Below are positions 27,588 through 36,465 of a stretch of DNA of 64,000 nucleotides, one piece after another; the stretch's first letter is position 1, and each line of letters starts with the position of its first letter. This DNA comes from Burkholderiales bacterium. GTDB lineage: Bacteria > Pseudomonadota > Gammaproteobacteria > Burkholderiales > Burkholderiaceae_F. The stretch lies in assembly GCA_016716275.1 (NCBI GenBank), contig JADJWR010000003.1:868001-932000 (forward strand), given 5' to 3'. A program made the translations under genes and the position numbers. A model generated the notes under the pieces. That model had not been told where the DNA came from, did not search any database, and saw nothing but the letters and a program-made list of their open reading frames with translations.

Positions 27588-27983
27588 ATGGGCGCAGCGT
27601 CGCGCAAGGTGCTGATCGTCGATGACGAGCCGAACATCGTCACGGCGCTGGAATTCCTGTTTCGGCGCAGCGGCTACGACGTGCGGCTGGCGACCAACGG
27701 CGCCGAGGCGCTCGAGCAGGTCGACGCCTACCGGCCCGACGTCGTGCTGCTCGACGTCATGATGCCGGTGAAGAGCGGCTACGAGGTCTGCCAGAGAATG
27801 CGCGAAAGGCCCGAACTGGCGCAGGTGAAGATCGTCATGCTGTCGGCCAAGGGCAGCGAGGCCGAGGTCAGCAAGGGCCTGTCCCTCGGCGCCGACCTGT
27901 ACGTCACCAAGCCGTTCTCGACGCAGGAACTGGTGGCCACCATCGACCGGCTGTTCGGCCAGGCGGGCGCGCAGGAACAATGA
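27588..27983 (+). CDS. Single-domain response regulator
   Basis: 131 residues, receiver domain only: VDDEPN (acid pair D12-D13), phospho-acceptor D56 in VLLDVMMPVKSG, the Ser/Thr of MLSAKGS and the Lys of YVTKPFS. With no output domain it must act by protein contact, either on the downstream pseudokinase-exonuclease or in a phosphorelay. It overlaps the next gene by ATGA, which implies coupled translation and argues for a direct partnership. Confidence 0.92.
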   Translation: MGAASRKVLIVDDEPNIVTALEFLFRRSGYDVRLATNGAEALEQVDAYRPDVVLLDVMMPVKSGYEVCQRMRERPELAQVKIVMLSAKGSEAEVSKGLSLGADLYVTKPFSTQELVATIDRLFGQAGAQEQ

Positions 27984-30121
27984 GACCGCCGAAAGGGGTG
28001 GCAGTCTGGGTCGCCGCCGCCTGCGGCGGCGTTCTGGCAGTGTTGGGCATCGGCGCGGCGCTGCAGTACTGGGCCGCCGGCGCAGCGCAGCGGCCGCAAC
28101 TGATCGCGCTGGTCGCCGAAGGACTGCCGGTGGTGCTGTTCGGCACGGTGATCCTGATGGTGCTCGCCGGCATGGCCGCCAGCTGGCTGTTCCGCCGCCA
28201 TCCGCACGCCGCCCGCCAGCTCGCCGAACAGGCGCGCAGCCTGCTGGCGGCAGAGAAGGGGTTTCGCGTCGCTCCGGTCGGCGCGCCGCCGCTGGCGGAG
28301 CTGGCCGGCGCGATCAACCTGCTCGCCGATGCCTATCACCGCATCGAGCAGGACCTGGAGTCGCGCAGCGCCGAGACGCGGGCGCGCGTCGAGGAGGAGC
28401 GCGACCGCTTCGCCGCGTTGATGTCGGAAATGTCGCAGGGCGTGCTGGTGTGCAATGCCGACGGCCGCATCCTGCTGTACAACCCGCGCGCGGCGGCCCT
28501 GCTCGGGCCGGCCGAGCCGGTCCGCCACGGCGACTACACGCCGCTCGGCCTCGGCCGCTCGGTGCTGGCGCTGCTCGACCGCAACCAGGTCGCCCACGCG
28601 CTGGACATGCTGCAGCACCAGGTCGGCCACGTCGAGCGTCCGCAGGCGCGCTTCGTTGCCACCGCCGCCAACGGCGTCCTGCTGCGCGTGCAGGTCGCGC
28701 CTTTCCTCGGCGCCGGCGGCAAGCTCGCCGGCATGGTGTTCACGCTCGACGACGTCGGCCAGCTGATGGGCCGCGAGAGCCAGCGCCTGCGCCTGCTGCA
28801 GTCGCTGGCCACCGGCGTGCGTGCACCGGTGGCCAACCTGCGCGCCGCCACCGAGAACCTGGCCTCCTACCCCGACATGCCGGCCGATCGCCGCGCGCAG
28901 TTCGTCGATATCGCCGCTGCCGAGGCGCGCGTGCTCACCGAGCGGCTGAACACCGCCCTGCTCGCCTACGCCGACGCGCTGAAGGGCAGCCTGACGCTGG
29001 AGGACATGCGGGCGGCCGACCTGCTCGCGGTGGCCCAGCGCCGCATCGCCGAGGCGCTGCAACTGCCGGTGGCGATCGAGGAGGCCGATCCGGATCTCTG
29101 GCTGCGGGTCGATAGCTTCGCCATCGCCCACGCCATGACCTTCCTCGCCGCGCGGCTGGCCAGCGACTACGATCTGCGCGGCTTCCGCCTGCGCGCCGGC
29201 GGTGGCGGCAGCCTCGGCGAGGTCGACCTGATCTGGACCGGTGCGATCGTCGGCTCGGACGCGCTGTCGCTGTGGGAGGGCGAGCCGATGCGCGTCGGCG
29301 CCGAGGAGACGCCGCTGACCCTGCGCGACGTGCTCGAGCGGCACGGCAGCGAAGCCTGGCTGCAGGTCGACAAGATCAAGCAGATCTCCCGCTTCCGCCT
29401 GCTGCTGCCACGCGGGCAGGCGATCGCGGCGGCGCCGCCGCGCCGCGCCGCCGCGGAGAGCCGTCCCGAGTTCTACGACTTCGACCTGTTCGAGCACATC
29501 GACGTGGTCGGCACGCTGGCCGAGCGCAAGCTCACCGAGCTGTCGTACACGGTGTTCGACACCGAGACGACGGGGCTCGAGCCGTCGGCCGGCGACGAGA
29601 TCATTTCGGTCGGCGCGGTTCGCGTGGTCAACGGCCGCGTGCTGAAGCAGGAGGTGTTCGAGCAGCTGGTCAACCCGCGGCGGCCGATCAGCCGCGAGTC
29701 GACGGCGGTGCACGGCATCGACGGCAGGCAGCTCGCCAACGAGCCGCCGATCGAGCAGGTGCTGCCGCGCTTTCACCGCTTCTGCGAGGACACGGTGCTG
29801 GTGGCGCACAACGCCGCCTTCGACATGCGCTTCCTCGAACTGAAGGAGGCAGCCACCGGCGTGCGCTTCGGCCAGCCGGTGCTCGACACCCTGCTGCTGT
29901 CGGCAGTGCTGCACCCGAGCATGGACAGCCACCACCTGGACATGATCGCCGAGCGCGTCGGCGTGCGCGTCATCGGCCGCCACACCGCGCTGGGCGACGC
30001 CCTGCTCACCGCCGACGTCTTCCTGCGCCTGGTGCCGCTGCTGGCCGAGCGCGGCATCGTCACGCTGGGCCAGGCGCTGGAGGCCTCGCGCGCGACCTAC
30101 CATGCGCGCCTGCAGTACTGA
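27980..30121 (+). CDS. Membrane pseudo-histidine-kinase fused to a DnaQ-like 3'-5' exonuclease
   Basis: 713 residues: two membrane segments (about 8-32 and 46-71), a HAMP-like helix (75-145), a PAS domain (about 145-250, SEMSQGVLVCNADGRILLYN), a dimerisation-helix region where the expected S-H-E-L-R-T-P is A-T-G-V-R-A-P (T278 replaces the phospho-His), and a poorly conserved ATPase region (about 365-480) without N or G boxes. The C-terminus (about 520-700) is a complete DEDDh exonuclease: D527 and E529 (VFDTETTGLE), D615 (AHNAAFDMRF), H668 and D673 (RHTALGDALL). So kinase activity looks lost while nuclease residues are intact. Exonuclease and DUF294 families are often neighbours; the fusion to a sensor is the unusual part. 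Confidence 0.85.
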   Translation: MRPPKGVAVWVAAACGGVLAVLGIGAALQYWAAGAAQRPQLIALVAEGLPVVLFGTVILMVLAGMAASWLFRRHPHAARQLAEQARSLLAAEKGFRVAPVGAPPLAELAGAINLLADAYHRIEQDLESRSAETRARVEEERDRFAALMSEMSQGVLVCNADGRILLYNPRAAALLGPAEPVRHGDYTPLGLGRSVLALLDRNQVAHALDMLQHQVGHVERPQARFVATAANGVLLRVQVAPFLGAGGKLAGMVFTLDDVGQLMGRESQRLRLLQSLATGVRAPVANLRAATENLASYPDMPADRRAQFVDIAAAEARVLTERLNTALLAYADALKGSLTLEDMRAADLLAVAQRRIAEALQLPVAIEEADPDLWLRVDSFAIAHAMTFLAARLASDYDLRGFRLRAGGGGSLGEVDLIWTGAIVGSDALSLWEGEPMRVGAEETPLTLRDVLERHGSEAWLQVDKIKQISRFRLLLPRGQAIAAAPPRRAAAESRPEFYDFDLFEHIDVVGTLAERKLTELSYTVFDTETTGLEPSAGDEIISVGAVRVVNGRVLKQEVFEQLVNPRRPISRESTAVHGIDGRQLANEPPIEQVLPRFHRFCEDTVLVAHNAAFDMRFLELKEAATGVRFGQPVLDTLLLSAVLHPSMDSHHLDMIAERVGVRVIGRHTALGDALLTADVFLRLVPLLAERGIVTLGQALEASRATYHARLQY

Positions 30122-30143
30122 ACTGAAACGAGCGAGCTTCGCC

Positions 30144-31613
30144 ATGTCCCGTCCCGCCCCCGACTCGGTGCTCGAGAGACGGCTGGTCGCCGAGCAGCAG
30201 ACCCTGGCCCAGCCGCTGCGCAGCCTGCTGCGCCAGGCGCCGGTGGTCTGCACCGAGGGCGAGACGCTGCGCACCGCCTTGCAGCGCATGCACGACGCGC
30301 AGGTCGGCGCGATCGTGGTGGTCGACGGACGCGGCCGGCCGAGCGGCATCTTCACCGAGCGCGACCTGCTGCGCGCCATGCCGCAGGCGCCGCTCGAGGC
30401 GCCGATCACCGAGGTGATGGTGCGCGAGCCGATGTCACTGCCCGATCACACGCCGTCGTACGAGGCGGCGCTGATGATGATGGAGCACCGCATCCGGCAC
30501 GTGCTGGTGACCGAGGACGAGCGACTGGTCGGCGTGGTGTCGGAACGCGATCTGTTCTCGCTGCAGCGGCTGGGGCTGGGCGAGCTGACGATGGAGATCC
30601 GCCTGGCGCGCGACATCGACAAGCTGGCGGCGCTGGCCGGCCGCGTGCGCACGCTGACCCGCACGCTGGTCGAGGAAGGGGTGGCGGCGGAGCGGCTGAC
30701 GCTTTTCGTCTCGGTCCTGAACGACCGCATCAGCGAGCGGATCGTCGAACTGGTCCGCAAGCGCCACGCCTGGGAACGGATCGGCTGGTGCTGGCTCGCC
30801 TTCGGCAGCGAGGGTCGGCTCGAGCAGACCTTTGCCACCGACCAGGACAACGGCCTGCTGTTCGTCGCCCACGACGGCGCGCCGGCGGCCAGCGTGCGCA
30901 AACAACTGCTGCCGTTCGCCCGCGAGGTCAACGAGGCGCTCGACGCCTGCGGCTTCCCGCTGTGCAAGGGCAACGTGATGGCTTCCAATCCGGAGCTGTG
31001 CCTGTCGGTGGACGAATGGCAGGCGAAGCTCTCCGGCTGGCTCGACAACTCCGATCCGAAGGCGCTGCTCGACGCCGCCATCGTGTTCGACTTCCGCGCC
31101 ATCTCCGGCGATGCGCGGCTGGCCGCCGACCTGCGCCAGTGGTTCCTCGGTGTCACCCGCCGGCGGCCGAACTTCCTGCGCCTGCTTGCCGAGACCGCGC
31201 TGCAGGCCAGGCCGCCGCTGGCACGCTTCAAGGACTTCGTCACCGAGGATGCCCCCGGTGCGCCGGGAACGATCAACCTGAAGATGTACGGCGTGCGGCC
31301 GTTCGTCGACGCCGCGCGCGTGTATTCGCTGGCCAACGCGCTGCCGCAGACCAACACCGCCGACCGCCTGCGCGCCGCCGGCGGCGCCGGCAAGCTGCCC
31401 GCGGCGGAGGTGGAGTCGATGCTGGCCGCCTTCTTCCTGCTGCAGCGGATCCGGCTCGAGCACCAGTCGACGCTTCAGAGCTTCGCGGCCAACGATGTTG
31501 CCAACCGCATCGACCCGGGCAGGCTGAACGAACTGGACCGCCGGACGCTGAAGGAGGCCTTCAGGATCCTGCGCGAGCTGCAGTCGCGGCTGGCGATGGA
31601 CTACCAGCTCTGA
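30144..31613 (+). CDS. CBS-pair and DUF294 nucleotidyltransferase-like protein
   Basis: 489 residues, cytosolic. A CBS pair (about 25-145, GIFTERDLLRAMP and GVVSERDLFSLQ) should bind adenine nucleotides. It is followed by DUF294, a nucleotidyltransferase fold related to GlnD, with G221-S222 and D233, D235 in GSEGRLEQTFATDQDNG, and by its C-terminal domain (about 340-485). The target of any nucleotidyl transfer is unknown. It is last in the operon, 22 bases after the exonuclease stop. Proteins of this family occur beside DnaQ-like exonucleases and acetate-type symporters, consistent with one signalling pathway. Confidence 0.9.
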   Translation: MSRPAPDSVLERRLVAEQQTLAQPLRSLLRQAPVVCTEGETLRTALQRMHDAQVGAIVVVDGRGRPSGIFTERDLLRAMPQAPLEAPITEVMVREPMSLPDHTPSYEAALMMMEHRIRHVLVTEDERLVGVVSERDLFSLQRLGLGELTMEIRLARDIDKLAALAGRVRTLTRTLVEEGVAAERLTLFVSVLNDRISERIVELVRKRHAWERIGWCWLAFGSEGRLEQTFATDQDNGLLFVAHDGAPAASVRKQLLPFAREVNEALDACGFPLCKGNVMASNPELCLSVDEWQAKLSGWLDNSDPKALLDAAIVFDFRAISGDARLAADLRQWFLGVTRRRPNFLRLLAETALQARPPLARFKDFVTEDAPGAPGTINLKMYGVRPFVDAARVYSLANALPQTNTADRLRAAGGAGKLPAAEVESMLAAFFLLQRIRLEHQSTLQSFAANDVANRIDPGRLNELDRRTLKEAFRILRELQSRLAMDYQL

Positions 31614-31626
31614 GGCGACCGGCCGC

Positions 31627-31734
31627 TCACTGCTCCGGCGGCCGCTCGGGCGGTTGGTCGCGGTGACGCTTGCGTGACGACAGGATCATCCAGACGGCGA
31701 CCGCCAGTCCGATTGCGGCAAGCAGGAATTCCAT
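31627..31734 (-). CDS. Small single-span membrane protein (35 residues)
   Basis: Reads MEFLLAAIGLAVAVWMILSS, then a basic-Pro tail (RKRHRDQPPERPPEQ). One hydrophobic helix and a charged cytoplasmic tail. The ATG is 7 bases after the SPFH stop codon, with AAGG at about the right distance, so it would be the third gene of the NfeD-SPFH operon. Too short for family recognition; coding nature is inferred from composition, spacing and ribosome-binding site. Confidence 0.5.
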   Translation of the reverse strand: MEFLLAAIGLAVAVWMILSSRKRHRDQPPERPPEQ

Positions 31735-31741
31735 CGCGCCT

Positions 31742-32680
31742 TCAGCCCTTCGCCGTCGCCGGCTGACCCTTCACCACCGCCATCGCCGAGGCGATGAGGC
31801 CGCCGACGTCGGCCAGGTTGGCCGGCAGGATCAGCGTGTTGCCCGCCTTGGCCAGGCCGGCGAAGGCCTCGACGTAGCGCTCGGCCACCTTCAGGTTGAC
31901 CGCCTCCATGCCGCCGGGCGACTGGATCGACGCAGCCACCTTGCGGATCGCCTCGGCGGTGGCCTCGGCGATCGCCAGCACGGCGCCCGCCTCGCCCTGC
32001 GCGCGGTTGATCTGCGCCTGCTTGTCGCCTTCGGAGCGGGCGATCGCCGCCTCGCGCTCGCCGGTGGCGATGTTGATCTGCTCCTGCTTGCGGCCCTCCG
32101 AGGAGGCGATTAGCGCCCGCTTCTCGCGCTCGGCGGTGATCTGCGCCTGCATCGCCCGCAGGATCTCCGCCGGCGGCGTCAGGTCCTTGATCTCGTAGCG
32201 CAGCACCTTGACGCCCCAGTTCATCGCCGCCTCGTCGATCGAGGAGACCACGCTGTGGTTGATGAACTCGCGCTCCTCGAAGGTCTTGTCCAGCTCGAGC
32301 TTGCCGATCACCGAGCGCAGCGTGGTCTGCGCCAGCTGCGTGATGGCGACGATGTAGTTGCTCGAGCCGTAGCTGGCGCGCTGCGGGTCGGTGACCTGGA
32401 AGAACAGCACGCCGTCGACGGCGAGCTGGGTGTTGTCCTTGGTGATGCAGACCTGGCTCGGCGTGTCGAGCGGGATCTCCTTCAGGCTGTGCTTGTAGGC
32501 AATGCGGTCGACGAACGGAATGACGATCTTCAGCCCCGGCCCGAGCGCCGCGTGGAACTTGCCGAGCCGCTCGACCACCCAGGCGTGCTGCTGCGGGACG
32601 ATCGTCACTGCCTTGATGATGAAGGTGATGACCAGCGCCAGCACCACCAGCATCACGATTGCCGTGCCTTCGAGCAGCAT
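31742..32680 (-). CDS. SPFH/Band-7 family membrane protein (QmcA/stomatin-like)
   Basis: 312 residues. One N-terminal membrane segment (about 5-25), an SPFH domain (about 28-190, PQQHAWVVERLGKFHAALGPGL) and a long Ala/Glu/Lys-rich coiled coil (190-275) with repeated EREAAIARSEGDKQAQI-type units, then a hydrophobic-polar end. SPFH proteins form large membrane cages that contact proteases such as FtsH. It follows NfeD by 12 bases, the standard partnership. GAGAGGAAG precedes the ATG. Confidence 0.92.
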   Translation of the reverse strand: MLLEGTAIVMLVVLALVITFIIKAVTIVPQQHAWVVERLGKFHAALGPGLKIVIPFVDRIAYKHSLKEIPLDTPSQVCITKDNTQLAVDGVLFFQVTDPQRASYGSSNYIVAITQLAQTTLRSVIGKLELDKTFEEREFINHSVVSSIDEAAMNWGVKVLRYEIKDLTPPAEILRAMQAQITAEREKRALIASSEGRKQEQINIATGEREAAIARSEGDKQAQINRAQGEAGAVLAIAEATAEAIRKVAASIQSPGGMEAVNLKVAERYVEAFAGLAKAGNTLILPANLADVGGLIASAMAVVKGQPATAKG

Positions 32681-32692
32681 CTGCGCTTCCTC

Positions 32693-33112
32693 TCAGTTGG
32701 CCTTGCGCGCCACCACCAGCCGGCTGCCCTGCACCGACCGGATCACGAACTCGCCGGGCACCGCCGTCTCGCCCGGTGCCAAAAGCACATCCCACTCGGC
32801 GCCGCGGTAGCTTGCCCGCGCCGTGTTGCCGGCCCAGCTGTCGATGCGGACCACCTGGCCGACGTCGAAGCTCTGCAGTGCGTCGGCGGCGTCGCCCGCC
32901 CGCCCGAAGCGCGAGCGGCGCAGCAACAGCGAACCGGCGAGGCCGATCGACGCCGCCACCACCAGCTGCAGCTCGAACGGCGCTCCGGCCAGGTTGGCCA
33001 GCCCGCCGGCGGCCAGCGCCAGCGCGATCACCATCAGGTAGAAGGTGCCGGTCAGCAGTTCGAGGATCAGCAGGCCGAGGGCCAGCAACATCCACCAGAT
33101 CCAGGCACTCAT
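32693..33112 (-). CDS. NfeD family membrane protein
   Basis: 139 residues: membrane spans in about 1-60 (WIWWMLLALGLLILELLTG), then an OB-fold of NfeD type (about 75-138; GQVVRIDSWAGNTARASYRG and AEWDVLLAPGE). NfeD proteins partner with SPFH proteins encoded next to them, here 12 bases downstream. No protease domain is present, so this is the short form. It is separated from ppsA by 19 bases and may be co-transcribed with it. Confidence 0.9.
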   Translation of the reverse strand: MSAWIWWMLLALGLLILELLTGTFYLMVIALALAAGGLANLAGAPFELQLVVAASIGLAGSLLLRRSRFGRAGDAADALQSFDVGQVVRIDSWAGNTARASYRGAEWDVLLAPGETAVPGEFVIRSVQGSRLVVARKAN

Positions 33113-33131
33113 CGATTCTCCGCGCCGGTGT

Positions 33132-35501
33132 TCAGCTCGCCGCCGCCAGCCGGCGCCAGGTCTCGATCACCGTGTCGGGGTTCAGCGAGATCGACTCGAT
33201 GCCGTGCTCCATCAGCCACTGCGCGAAGTCGGCGTGGTCCGACGGCCCCTGGCCGCAGATGCCGACGTACTTGCCACGCGCCCGGCAGGCCTTGATCGCC
33301 TGCTCGAGCAGCGCCTTGACGGCGGGATCGCGCTCGTCGAAGCCCTCGGCCACCAGCCCGGAGTCGCGGTCGAGCCCCAGGGTGAGCTGCGTCAGGTCGT
33401 TCGAGCCGATCGAGAAACCGTCGAAGTAATCGAGGAACCGGTCGGCGAGCACCGCATTCGACGGCACCTCGCACATCATGATCAACCGCAGGCCATTGTC
33501 GCCGCGCTGCAGCCCGTTGGCGGCGAGCAGCTCGGTCACCCGGCTGGCCTCCTTCAGCGTGCGCACGAACGGCACCATGATCTCGACGTTGGTGAGGCCC
33601 ATGTCGTTGCGCACGAACTTGAGCGCCGCGCACTCCATCTCGAAGCACTCGGCGAAGCTCTCCGCGATGTAGCGCGCCGCGCCGCGGAAGCCGAGCATCG
33701 GGTTCTCCTCGTCGGGCTCGTAGCGGGTGCCGCCGATCAGCTTCTTGTACTCGTTGCTCTTGAAATCCGACAGGCGGACGATCACCGGCTTCGGCCAGAA
33801 GGCCGCGGCAATGGTGGCGATTCCCTCGGCCAGGCGCGACTCGAAGAACTGCCGCGGGCTGGCGTAGCCGTGCGCCAGCGACTCGACGGCGTGCTTCAGC
33901 TCGGCGTCGACGCGCGGATAGTCGAGCACCGCCTTCGGATGGACGCCGATGTTGTTGTTGATGATGAACTCCAGCCGCGCCAGGCCGACGCCGCTGTTGG
34001 GCAGCGACTGGAACTCGAAGGCCAGCTGAGGATTGCCGACGTTCATCATGATCTTCACCGGCACCTCGGGCAGCCGGCCCTGCGCGACCGTCTCGACCTC
34101 GGTCTGCAGAGCCCCCTCGTAGATGTAGCCGGTGTCGCCCTCGGCGCAGGAGACGGTGACCGTCGAGCCGTCGGCCAGACGATCGGTGGCGTCGCCGCAG
34201 CCGACCACCGCCGGGATGCCGAGCTCGCGGGCGATGATCGCCGCATGGCAGGTGCGGCCGCCGCGGTTGGTGACGATCGCCGCCGCCCGCTTCATCACCG
34301 GCTCCCAGTTCGGGTCGGTCATGTCGGTGACCAGCACGTCGCCGGGCCGCACGTGCTCCATCTGCGCGACGCTGTGGATCACCGCCACCTTGCCGATGCC
34401 GACCTTCTGGCCGATCGCCCGGCCGCTGGCCAGCACCCTCGACTTGTTCTTCAGCTTGAAGCGTTGCTGCACGTGGGCCTGCGACTTCACCGTCTCCGGC
34501 CGCGCCTGCAGGATGTACAGCTTGCCGTCGATGCCGTCCTTGCCCCACTCGATGTCCATCGGCCGGCCGTAGTGGCGCTCGATCCTCACCGCATAGCGGG
34601 CCAGTTCGAGCACATCCTCGTCGGCGAGCGAAAAGCGGTGCCGCTCGGCGAGCGGCACCTCGACCGTTCGCACCGTGCGGCCGTTGGCCGTCTCGGGGTC
34701 GAACTCCATCTTGACGAGCTTGCTGCCCAGCGAGCGGCGGATCAGCGGGAACTTGCCGGCCGCCAGCATCGGCTTGTGGACGTAGAACTCGTCCGGGTTG
34801 ACCGCGCCCTGCACCACCGTCTCGCCGAGGCCGTAGCTAGACGTGACGAACACCACGTCGCGGAAGCCCGACTCGGTGTCCATGGTGAACATCACGCCGG
34901 CCGAACCCAGGTCGCTGCGCACCATCCGCTGCACGCCGGCCGACAGCGCCACGTCGGCGTGGACGAAGCCCTTGTGCACCCGGTAGGCGATCGCCCGGTC
35001 GTTGTACAGGGAGGCGAACACCTGCTTGACCCGTGCCAGCACGGCGTCGGTGCCGACCACGTTCAGATACGTCTCCTGCTGGCCGGCAAACGAGGCGTCC
35101 GGCAGGTCCTCGGCGGTGGCGCTGGAGCGGACAGCGACCGAGATTCCACGCGAAGATTCAGGCGCAATCCATTGATGGAAAGATCTTATTTCCTCTTCCA
35201 GCAAGGCCGGGAAAGGGGCCTCCTCGACCCAGCGGCGGACTTCGGCGCCGGTGGCGGCGAGCGCCCTGACATCGTCGACGTCGAGCGCCTCGAGCCTGGC
35301 ATTGATCCGCTCGACCAGTCCTGCGCCTCGCAGGAACTCGCGGAAGGCCTCGGCGGTGGTGGCGAACCCGTCCGGCACGCGGATCCCCTCCTCGGTCAGC
35401 TGGCTGAGCATCTCGCCCAGCGAGGCGTTCTTGCCGCCGACCGAACCGACATCGGTCATGCGCAGCTCGCTGAAGGGAATCACGTACCTGCCGCGTTGCA
35501 T
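33132..35501 (-). CDS. ppsA: Phosphoenolpyruvate synthase
   Basis: 789 residues; makes PEP from pyruvate and ATP for gluconeogenesis. ATP-grasp N-terminal half (FSELRMTDVGSVGGKNASLG, VAVRSSATAEDLPDASFAGQ), then the swivelling phospho-His domain with H419 in GGRTCHAAI and T417 beside it, the regulatory phosphorylation site, then the PEP-binding barrel (GSNDLTQLTLG, GICGQGPSDH). The start at 35501 has GGGAGA upstream; the longer frame to 36203 runs antisense through ppsR. Divergent from its own regulator ppsR. Confidence 0.97.
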   Translation of the reverse strand: MQRGRYVIPFSELRMTDVGSVGGKNASLGEMLSQLTEEGIRVPDGFATTAEAFREFLRGAGLVERINARLEALDVDDVRALAATGAEVRRWVEEAPFPALLEEEIRSFHQWIAPESSRGISVAVRSSATAEDLPDASFAGQQETYLNVVGTDAVLARVKQVFASLYNDRAIAYRVHKGFVHADVALSAGVQRMVRSDLGSAGVMFTMDTESGFRDVVFVTSSYGLGETVVQGAVNPDEFYVHKPMLAAGKFPLIRRSLGSKLVKMEFDPETANGRTVRTVEVPLAERHRFSLADEDVLELARYAVRIERHYGRPMDIEWGKDGIDGKLYILQARPETVKSQAHVQQRFKLKNKSRVLASGRAIGQKVGIGKVAVIHSVAQMEHVRPGDVLVTDMTDPNWEPVMKRAAAIVTNRGGRTCHAAIIARELGIPAVVGCGDATDRLADGSTVTVSCAEGDTGYIYEGALQTEVETVAQGRLPEVPVKIMMNVGNPQLAFEFQSLPNSGVGLARLEFIINNNIGVHPKAVLDYPRVDAELKHAVESLAHGYASPRQFFESRLAEGIATIAAAFWPKPVIVRLSDFKSNEYKKLIGGTRYEPDEENPMLGFRGAARYIAESFAECFEMECAALKFVRNDMGLTNVEIMVPFVRTLKEASRVTELLAANGLQRGDNGLRLIMMCEVPSNAVLADRFLDYFDGFSIGSNDLTQLTLGLDRDSGLVAEGFDERDPAVKALLEQAIKACRARGKYVGICGQGPSDHADFAQWLMEHGIESISLNPDTVIETWRRLAAAS

Positions 35502-35543
35502 TGGGTCTCCCGTGGACGGCGAGCCGTGCCGCCGCCGTGTGCA

Positions 35544-35561
35544 AGAATCGACGCCGATTCT
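35544..35561. promoter_or_regulatory. Inverted repeat in the ppsA-ppsR divergent region
   Basis: AGAATCG and CGATTCT separated by four bases, in the 90-base gap between the two divergent genes. On the minus strand it overlaps a -10-like TAGAAT (35557-35562). It could be an operator that sets the balance of ppsA and ppsR; no regulator is identified. Confidence 0.35.
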
Positions 35562-35591
35562 AGCGATTGACCATCCGACGCCCCTTGCGCC

Positions 35592-36437
35592 ATGCCAACG
35601 CGCGATCCCATCGACGGCGCAATGCGGACCGTCTACTTCGTCTCCGACGGCACCGGCATCACCGCCGAGACGCTCGGCCACAGCGTGCTGACCCAGTTCG
35701 AGTCGCTGCGCTACAAGCGGGTGCGGGCGCCGTTCATCGATTCGGCCGACAAGGCGCGCGACCTGGTCAACCGGATCAACGAGGCCGCGGTGCTCGACGG
35801 TCACCGGCCGATCGTCTTCTCCACCCTGGTCAGCCCGGAGGCCAACGCCGAACTGCGGCGGGCGCGCGCCAAGGTGCTCGACCTGCTCGACTCGTTCGTG
35901 GTGCCGCTGGAGCAGGAACTCGGGCTGCATTCGACGCACACGATCGGCCGCTCGCACACGATGAGCGACACCGGCGGCTATCACCGGCGGATCGAGGCGA
36001 TCAACTTCGCCCTGGCACACGACGACGGCCAGTCGGCCAAGGGACTGGCCACGGCCGATGTGATCCTGGTCGGCGTCTCGCGCAGCGGCAAGACACCGAC
36101 CAGCCTGTACCTGGCGATGCAGTTCGGCGTGAAGGCCGCCAACTACCCGCTGATCCCGGAGGACTTCGAGCGTGACGAGCTGCCGTCGGCGCTGCCGCAG
36201 CACCGGCGCAAGCTGTTCGGCCTGTCGATCTCGCCCGAGCGGCTGTCCGAGGTGCGCAACGAGCGGCGACCGAACAGCCGCTACGCGTCACTGGAGAATT
36301 GCCGGCAGGAGGTGGCGGCGGCCGAGCGCATGATGCGCCGCGAGGGCGTCCGCTGGCTGTCGTCGACCACCAAGTCGATCGAGGAGATCGCGGCGACCAT
36401 CATGAACGAGCACGGCCTGCACCAGTCGCGCGACTAG
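35592..36437 (+). CDS. ppsR: PEP synthase regulatory protein (ADP-dependent kinase / Pi-dependent phosphorylase)
   Basis: 281 residues of the DUF299 family: VYFVSDGTGITAETLGHSVL at the start, P-loop GVSRSGKT at 161-168, NYPLIPEDFE and the C-terminal YASLENCRQEVAAAERMMRR. It inactivates PpsA by ADP-dependent phosphorylation of the threonine next to the catalytic His and reactivates it by phosphorolysis. An in-frame ATG at 35622 would give the more usual N-terminus (MRTVYFVSDG), so the first ten residues may not be real. Divergent from ppsA. Confidence 0.95.
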   Translation: MPTRDPIDGAMRTVYFVSDGTGITAETLGHSVLTQFESLRYKRVRAPFIDSADKARDLVNRINEAAVLDGHRPIVFSTLVSPEANAELRRARAKVLDLLDSFVVPLEQELGLHSTHTIGRSHTMSDTGGYHRRIEAINFALAHDDGQSAKGLATADVILVGVSRSGKTPTSLYLAMQFGVKAANYPLIPEDFERDELPSALPQHRRKLFGLSISPERLSEVRNERRPNSRYASLENCRQEVAAAERMMRREGVRWLSSTTKSIEEIAATIMNEHGLHQSRD

Positions 36438-36465
36438 CGCCCCGCTCGTCGTTCGCCCGCTTCGC

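Noticed and set aside
27779..30409. 876-codon minus-strand open frame
   Set aside because: Antisense of the receiver and pseudokinase-exonuclease genes; no ribosome-binding site or recognisable motif.
33045..35570. 841-codon plus-strand open frame
   Set aside because: Antisense shadow of ppsA and nfeD with characteristic repetitive composition.
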